Of a stretch of 64,000 bases of DNA, positions 57,291-64,000 are shown piece after piece. The stretch comes from Luidia sarsii (Eukaryota; Echinodermata; Asteroidea; Paxillosida; Luidiidae). Position 1 is the first letter of the stretch, and every line of letters begins with the position of its first letter. The DNA lies in contig OX465103.1 in NCBI GenBank assembly GCA_949987565.1, positions 20,531,280 through 20,595,279 on the forward strand, in the 5' to 3' direction. Position numbers and translations under genes: made by a program. The notes beneath the pieces were generated by a model. It ran no database searches, had not been told where the DNA came from, and worked only from the letters and a program-made list of their open reading frames with translations.

Positions 57291-59618
57291 TGCTTTGAAA
57301 TACAAAACTAATGCGGTCACTGTTCAGCATAAATTCAAGCAAAAATGTCCTAAACAGCTCATTGATTTTTTATAAATGACACAAATGTTTACATTTGATA
57401 AAGCATGTTATTTTGTACCCTGTCCGATTAAACCAAGCAGAAGGGGAGTGAATTTAGGTGATAAAAAAGTGATAGATGCTTCCCGACTTCCATGATTTTT
57501 TTTTCAAAATTTAGAGAGCTTGAGTGTTTCCCTTCTGCCCTAAACTCTCCCAGATGAAAAGTCGGTGGCGCCCTTTATGATTGAAGAGCGCCCTCAGCAA
57601 CAAACCAATCTGTCTAGGGCGCGAAGCATGTAGATCTCTAGGGGAAAACACCCCAACGAGAAGCAGGTGCGTGGAATTGAGTAACTATACAGGGCAAATT
57701 GGCCTTTCCTGCCACGCTGCCCGCGCAGGGTTGAGCTTCGCAACCTATGACGTCACTGCTCTCAGCACGCGCGCACTTGTACGTGCACGTGTGCGTGGCG
57801 CTGCGCATTGCGCTGTGTGTTCGGCTTGCAATGTGTAGGAGGACCCCACGCGTTTCTCCCGTTTGTTTGTCTGCGTAAAGACGTCATTTCACCCAAGCGT
57901 GATGAAGTTTTTGTCCGCTTGGCAGCAGATCGGACAAAATTTCAATGCTTCGCCACAACATATCTCTCGCCGTATCGTCGGGTCTACCCTCCCCCTTCCC
58001 TAAACACCTATACCCTAGTACTCTTTGAAGGATTTATTTGTACAGTGATGCGAATGCCAACCCCCACCCTCTGCTTCAGTAAGGTCCTCTTGCCATTCCG
58101 CCATTTAAATCAGATCACCGTTGTGCCGTGACGAGCGAATAGATATTTACGACATTTTCCAATGAGTCCGTGAAAGGGTAAACTCCCTGCTAGTAAAGCA
58201 CATCTTTTGTCTCTCTAAAGAGGGGGAAACCGTGTGTGTTTTGAAGGAATGGATGTAACTTTACGCCTCATGGAAACTAACTCAGCACACGGTCAGAAGT
58301 ACTGTCCGCGTAATGTATACGCTGTGAAAATGTTGGCCAATATTCATCCAAAATATTGATCAATATTTGACAAAAAGATAGTTGGTCCAAATTATATTGG
58401 CCAATAGAAACAAATCAACTCTCCTGACGAGTATTAATACACCGACAGAAAAGTTTGATCTACCGGCTCCTTTCAGAGCCCCACTCCGTCTAAAAAGAGA
58501 TGTTTTAATTCCGTTGTGTCATCGCAAACCTTCCACTTAACAACAAGCAAATGGTCAGTCATAGACTCCCCTAATTTGTAATAAAACCAATCCAAGTGTT
58601 GGGTCCAACGATTTTGCCGGACACTTCACGCTCGACGGTTTGCAACGTAAAAACTACGGACAATCAGAATACGGGTTCCCGTATTATTTTCTAGTCAGTA
58701 ATCCTTTAGCGTGGTATAAATCATAACACACGGTTCAAGGTAGAAACGCGTACTGCCTTTGAAGCTCTGCGCAGAAAAAAATATGATAAAAAGGTCAATA
58801 AAGGGCAATATTTTGTGCAACATTTTGAACTGAGTTTCAGTCAAACTACCATTTGGTAACATTATTGGTGATACATCTTCCAACTCCTCAATCCATCACA
58901 AAATGTTCGACTGATCATAGGCTACTTGAGCCAAGTGTTTGAGAAACCATCATGGTTTTTTATTTGTAGTTTGGTCAGTGTATTTTAGGCGGGAAAACGT
59001 ATCTACCCGCACTTAATGATACAAAATAGACCATTGGTAACAAAATCTGGGTTGCTATTTAATAGTATGGGCAGCTCTCGTTCTCTCTCCGTCCCCTCTC
59101 CCACAAACACATACTGCGTCCTAGAAAATCCCCAGCGAGCGAGTCCACACTCAATAAACCATAGTACGGGCGAGCTTGATTAATGGGGAAACCCGTACCG
59201 GTACACGAAGCGTCCATCAAGGGGGGTTTATCGTACACGGTGCCGAATGAAAGATTTAGCAGTTGACAACCACGGCGGCCGCTCATCTGGCTGGGGTTGG
59301 GGTAACGTTCATCGCAGCTGGTGAGGGAGCCCGCTCAAAATATGCACCGTCAAAAGGTATGCCGGTGCGCTCCCACGCGGTCGACACGGAGGACCCTTCT
59401 GAAATATTTAAAATGTCTACATAATTATTCATGCAGCCGGTCGACCATCCGAGCATTTCCCCGACGCTCACACATCACGAATTCATAAACAAATTAGATT
59501 GAGAATATTATGTGATACACCCAGCTGGCTTGGCATGTATACACAGTTTGACCTGGAAGAAATTTTGTTAGCTTCATTCGAGAAATCTCCAAAACTCCGA
59601 TTGTCACCATCTGCTGAA

Positions 59619-59620
<2 letters not shown>
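57291..59620. other. Non-coding stretch, nothing recognisable
   Basis: Includes a CpG- and GCGC-containing patch (57710-57830), but no exon or repeat that I can name. Confidence 0.35.
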
Positions 59621-59650
<30 letters not shown>

Positions 59651-59660
59651 GGGGGGGGGT
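59621..59660. repeat. Poly-T then poly-G run
   Basis: About 30 T followed by 10 G. Lengths in such runs are unreliable in any assembly. Confidence 0.8.
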
Positions 59661-59724
59661 AACTGATAAAATTAGCAAATAATATTTGACGGTTTGCATG
59701 GTGGGAATACGTACTAAGTTGGAG

Positions 59725-60195
59725 GTTTGCGGTGCAACGTGTACATCATGTCTTAAAGGTATAACACACCATTGGTCAAGGTCGAAGAATAACATCCATA
59801 CGTTGGCCGATCCAGCATGTGCATGAAATAGCACACCTGTGAACATGTCAGCTCAATCCGCCAACCGAGTCTCGAGAAAATAGTAAAAACCGCTTCATTT
59901 GTTTCGCGAAAATGCAGCATTCAACGTATTGTTCCGAACAATCGTTTAGATCTAGGGGTGAGACTTAAACGATTTCTTTACTCTTTTCTCCAAAAATACA
60001 GCATTTTAGGCAGAAATATTTCAGTTCGAGGTTTCTACCATAACCATCTTCAAACTGTCAAGTTTCATGTAAATCTGCGAACATTTCTAATTTCCGATCT
60101 TACCAATGTTGTGTAGGGAAAAGAGGTGTGGCTCTGAAAAGAGCCGGTAACTCAACGTTTCGGGTAGTGTGTACTCTGCCCGTCGTCGGGGGACT
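59725..60195. repeat. Dispersed repeat family B, second copy
   Basis: Shares blocks with 12675-13000 but has about 150 bp extra at 59885-60040. On the minus strand at 60145-60190 it reads GACGACGGGCAG, a loop, then CTACCCGAAACGTTGAG. This is a hammerhead-like stem and GAAAC, although the CUGANGA box is CCGACGA. Confidence 0.6.
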
Positions 60196-60333
60196 GCTGG
60201 GTTCCAACTATCATCGGTGATTATAACTAATTAAAACTAGCAAAGGACATGAGAGTGGACCAGGAACTGAACCCGAGAACTCTAGCTATAGCGTATACTG
60301 GTGCCTTACTACTTGTGCTGTGCTATTGTAGTT

Positions 60334-60361
60334 AGCTTTTCCGCCGCGAAGCGGAAAAGCT
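60334..60361. repeat. Short palindrome around CCGCTTCGCGGCGG-type core
   Basis: AGCTTTTCCGC, a short CGCGAA centre, then GCGGAAAAGCT: an 11-bp perfect stem followed by a T-rich run. It is probably the end of a MITE-like repeat. Confidence 0.45.
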
Positions 60362-60634
60362 ATTGTTTTTGTTCGGATTTTTTTTTTCTTCTTATCGGAA
60401 AAATCCCATAGACAAAGCACAGGGTTTTTCTGTGGGGCAATTTGGCCATTGAACACACTTGGATTTTTTTCAAACTTGGCAAATGCATACAGCCCATGCT
60501 GAACTATTGCACAGTTGTCTTGAAAACGTAATGACGTCATCATGTGTCACGTGACATTGCTTTAAAGGGGCAAAATTCAAACTCCATTTTAAGCAAAAAA
60601 GCAATTTCGTTTGGTTTCAATTTTGCACTATATC

Positions 60635-63600
60635 TTAGTTTAGTTTAGTTTAGTTTATTTCTTTTTCCACAGCATCAACCAACAAAGCACATATCACAGA
60701 ATGTACATCACAAAGAATGAATAGGCAAAATTAATAGGGAAAGGACTGGCACATTAAGTGATAACTTAATATAAATAAACAATGAATGCGATACTGCAGA
60801 GGGACCCATCGAGAAGCACAGCTTTTAAGTGATGTGCACCATCGCAACACTTGCACTGAGCCGGAAAAGGAATGCTCATGCTAATTTAGACCATAAACGG
60901 TAGGGAGAGGGCTCAATGCAAGTGAAGCAATCAATCAATAGAACACAAATCCTTAGTATTAACACAAAACACATAGAAAACTATACACAAGGCCTAATTA
61001 GATACATTATACACTTAGCAGAGAAAACAAAAACGAATTTGAGGAATAGGCAATGATTGGGAAATACATGTATAGCGAAACATGTCGCCGTTAGATAGTA
61101 ATATGATTCAGCTAAAAAAAAAAAATAGAGTAGATAATACATGTCAACTTCAACTCTCGAATCAGAGATATGATTTCAATAGGTTAGATTTAAACTCACG
61201 TTTAAAGGTGGAGAGGTTTTTTGAGGTTTTAAGTTGGTCAGTGAGTGAGTTCCAAAGTTTGGGCCTCTCATATTTGATTGTTTTTTTAGCAAGTGTTGTT
61301 CGGGTTAATGGGATATGGAAGTCTAAGGCTTGGCGTGTGAAGTGGGTATGAACTTCATGGTTCCGGTTGAATATAGCATTAATTGCAGATGGTAGTAAAT
61401 TACATGTGGATTGATACATGAGGGACCCAAGTTGATGACAATAGATGTCTTTAATTTTTAAGGTTTTATGTTTCAGAAAGAGGGGATCAGAGTGTGCAAG
61501 AAACTCAGTGAAATTGATTGAGCGCAAGACCCGCTTTTGTAAATCAAGTATCCTGTTTAAGTTGCAGGCGGGACTGTTACCCCAGGCAAGAATGCCATAG
61601 TTGATATATGGCACAATTAATGTATTATAAAGAGAATTGAGGACAGTTGCGGGCACAAAATGTTTAATTCTGTTAATTACTCCAGTGTTTCTGGCAATTA
61701 ATTTACATACGTAATTAATATGTGGTTTCCAGGTAAGTCCAGAGTCAATAAGTATGCCAAGGAATTTACCGCAGTCACATTTGTTGATAACAGAATCATT
61801 AATTACCACTTCACCGGGTAGTTCACTAGCAGTATTACTAAACAACATGTAATTGGTTTTGTTGATGTTGAGAGCTAGCTAATTGGCTCGAAACCAATTT
61901 GCAACGGATTTTAGTTCGTCGTTCACCGTGTCAAGGAGAAGACTAAGGTTGCTGTGTGAAAAAATAGATTTGAATCATCTGCAAACATAATGTAAGAAAG
62001 TATATTTGATGATTTAGCAAAGTCATTAACATAAAGTATGAAGAGCAATGGTCCTAAAATTGATCCTTGGGGTACACCATGGGATAAATAACATAAGTTT
62101 GAACAGTTTCCATCGAGAGAGACATATTGGGTTCGATTAGATAGATAACTCTTAAACCACTCCAAGGGGATGCCTCGGATACCATAATATGATAGTTTGT
62201 GTAGCAGAATATCATGATCTATGGTGTCAAAGGCTTTAGAGAGATCAAGGAAAATCCCTAAGGTGTGTTGAGCTTTGTCAATTGCACAGGAGACCTTGTC
62301 TCTAAAATCAAGAAGGGCGTGATTGTGGAGTGTTTTCTACGAAATCCAAATTGTGAATTGTTCAAAATATTAAATTTATCTAGGGATTTCATAGTTCGAG
62401 CATAAGCGCATTTTTCGAAAATCTTGGAAAAGCATGTGAGTATAGATATTGGTCTGTTGTTGCCGATATTAGTTGGATCACCCTTTTTGTAGACCGGAAT
62501 GACTTTTGCGACTTTTAGTTGTGAGGGAACAATACCAGTTAAGAGGGATGAATTAATGATGTGTGTAAGAGGTCTACTTATCGCAGTTATAGTTTTTTTT
62601 AATTAGGTAGGTGCTAATTGAGTCGTGGCCAGAGCTTGTTTTGTTTCGCAAGTTGTTGACGATGTCAATAACTTCATGTTCGTCTGCCGGGACAAAAAAA
62701 TAGAGAGTGAGAATGAGGATTGGTCAGGTAGTCTGAGAATTTGCTGGATGAGTGACTGCTTGGGGAACCACTGGCAAGATGTGGGCCTATATTTTTAAAG
62801 TAGTCATTAAAACAGTTTGCAATGTGAGTAGTGCTATTGATTAATTTGCCATCCGAGACGATACCCTTTATTGCTTGGGAGGGTCTTTTTGAAGTATTCA
62901 AAACCGAATTAATTATTTTCCACGTATTGTGGATGTTGTTCTTTTCCTGTTGAAACTGACGAGCATAATAGTCAGTTTTTGAAGAACGTAATAGATTGGT
63001 TAGTGTATTTTTATATTTAGTGTATTTGGTTTTATTTAGGATCGTGGGGTGGGATAAATAGTAGCAATAGAGTTTTTTTTCATTTGTATGGCTTTAAGAA
63101 GTGACTTAGTGATCCACGGTGATTCGGTTTTACGACTATTTGGAGATTTGTGGATATGTGGTATATTTTTATCATATAGGTAATTGAATTTACTAATGAA
63201 CTTATTAAATGCAATTTCCGGATTACTACGGGATATTATATCGTCCCAATCGCTGGAACACAAATCATCATTGAATCTTTGAAGATAAATGTTGGAGTAA
63301 TCGCGAGAATAAGAGTATCTGGCATTGTTGATGGTATCATCAATTGAAGTTACAGTCTGCGTAAACAAAAAAATCGGAAAGTGATCCGAGATGTCAGCCA
63401 ATAAGATTCCTGATTTGGGAGAAGGCAGAATATTTGTAAAAATATTATCTATTAGTGTTGCAGAGCTATCGGTAATACGGATGGGCTTATCAATTAAGGG
63501 AAGGAAAGAATAAGATGTAAGTAGGTCGCTGAAGGACTGTGACTTTGGATTGGAATTATTCAGGAGATTGATATTAAAGTCACCTGCGATGATACAGGGT

Positions 63601-64000
63601 TTGGTATTATATATGATTAGATATAGTTCTAGAGCAGATACTTTGAAAAGTGGTTATAAACATCTTATGTTCAGCAGAGGGTGCTTTGTAAATGACGCCA
63701 GCAGTGACGTTTTGAGCCTTAGGAATAGTAATCTCAACGAATAAGGATTCAAGGGTTTCATCTGAAAATGTCAAATCTTCCCTAGTACTAACGTTCAAAT
63801 CACATGAGACGTACAGAGCAACCCCACCTCCGGCTTTTGAGCCTTGTCTGTTGTTTACAAAGAGCTCATATCCAGAATAGCTCATATAAAGAATAGTAAC
63901 TAGGAGGAGTAAATTTAAGCCAGGTTTCTGAAAGAGCAATTATCGAAAAATTGAAATTAAGAGACTGCAGCAGAACTTTGAGTTGTTCAAAATTTTTCTG
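60635..64000 (-). mobile_element. CR1/L2-like LINE, degraded, continuing past the right edge
   Basis: Minus-strand pieces in order from the right edge. Endonuclease start: FNFSIIALSETWLK near 63935-63960. GSKAGGGVALYVSCDL (63607-63880). SDHFPIFLF near 63370. Spacer with CFNDYFKNIG near 62800. RT blocks HGVPQGSILGPLLFILYVND and FADDSNLFF (61960-62090). C-terminal region FLGILIDSGLTWKPHINYV, IVPYINYGILAWGN and KLWNSLTDQL (61162-61848). At least three or four frame breaks separate the pieces, so it is dead. The 3' end is a TTTAG pentamer tail (plus strand, about 60635-60655). APE-type endonuclease plus FADD RT fits CR1/L2/Rex-like clades; the exact clade is not determined. Confidence 0.88.

Noticed and set aside
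1..64000. CRISPR arrays, bacterial operons or ribosomal RNA genes
   Set aside because: Tandem repeats here are minisatellites and microsatellites without spacer structure; there are no operon-like runs of genes and no rRNA signature words.

Overview
This is animal nuclear DNA: spliced genes with GT-AG introns, interstitial TTAGGG-type repeats, many kinds of transposable element and long simple-sequence arrays. The tafazzin exon layout, TTAGGG telomere motif, abundant ACATGT and TAGGCCTA words, tandem single-exon GPCRs and CR1/L2-like LINEs suggest a marine deuterostome invertebrate, most likely an echinoderm, with hemichordate or amphioxus as alternatives. The species assignment is inference.

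Layout. 0-8 kb: six phase-consistent exons of tafazzin (cardiolipin remodelling acyltransferase) on the minus strand, with introns holding a trinucleotide array, a 168-bp tandem repeat and transposon debris; the first and last exons were not found. 8-15 kb: non-coding, full of foldback (self-complementary) elements and a large inverted duplication. 14.9-15.8 kb: a 102-bp minisatellite. 15.9-21.8 kb: a complete eight-exon gene on the plus strand for a predicted 329-residue type II membrane protein whose extracellular part is a bacterial-type amino-acid-binding (PBP type 2, SBP_bac_3-like) domain; this is the most unusual gene here. 23.56-31.78 kb: a young Ty3/Gypsy LTR retrotransposon on the minus strand with near-identical LTRs, a 4-bp target duplication, intact gag, frameshifted pol and two extra 3' ORFs, one with C2H2-like zinc fingers behind a good splice acceptor. 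31.8-40 kb: non-coding, with a 372-bp duplicated element, an interstitial telomeric block and a tRNA-derived SINE. 40.3-45.3 kb: a minus-strand tandem cluster of rhodopsin-class GPCRs, comprising one intact gene, one copy with two homopolymer frameshifts and one 3' fragment with a stop. 46-60 kb: repeats (terminal-inverted-repeat elements, GA arrays, ACATGT arrays, a 21/31-bp GC-rich minisatellite, an about 900-bp CCA/CCG array). 60.6-64 kb: a degraded CR1/L2-like LINE on the minus strand running off the right edge.

The genes do not form a pathway together. Tafazzin acts on mitochondrial cardiolipin; the PBP-domain protein and the GPCRs are predicted cell-surface receptors or binding proteins. 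Several dispersed repeats share a short stem followed by CGAAACGT, resembling the core of hammerhead ribozymes carried by Penelope-like elements and retrozymes; this is a hypothesis only. All calls were made by eye, without database searches.
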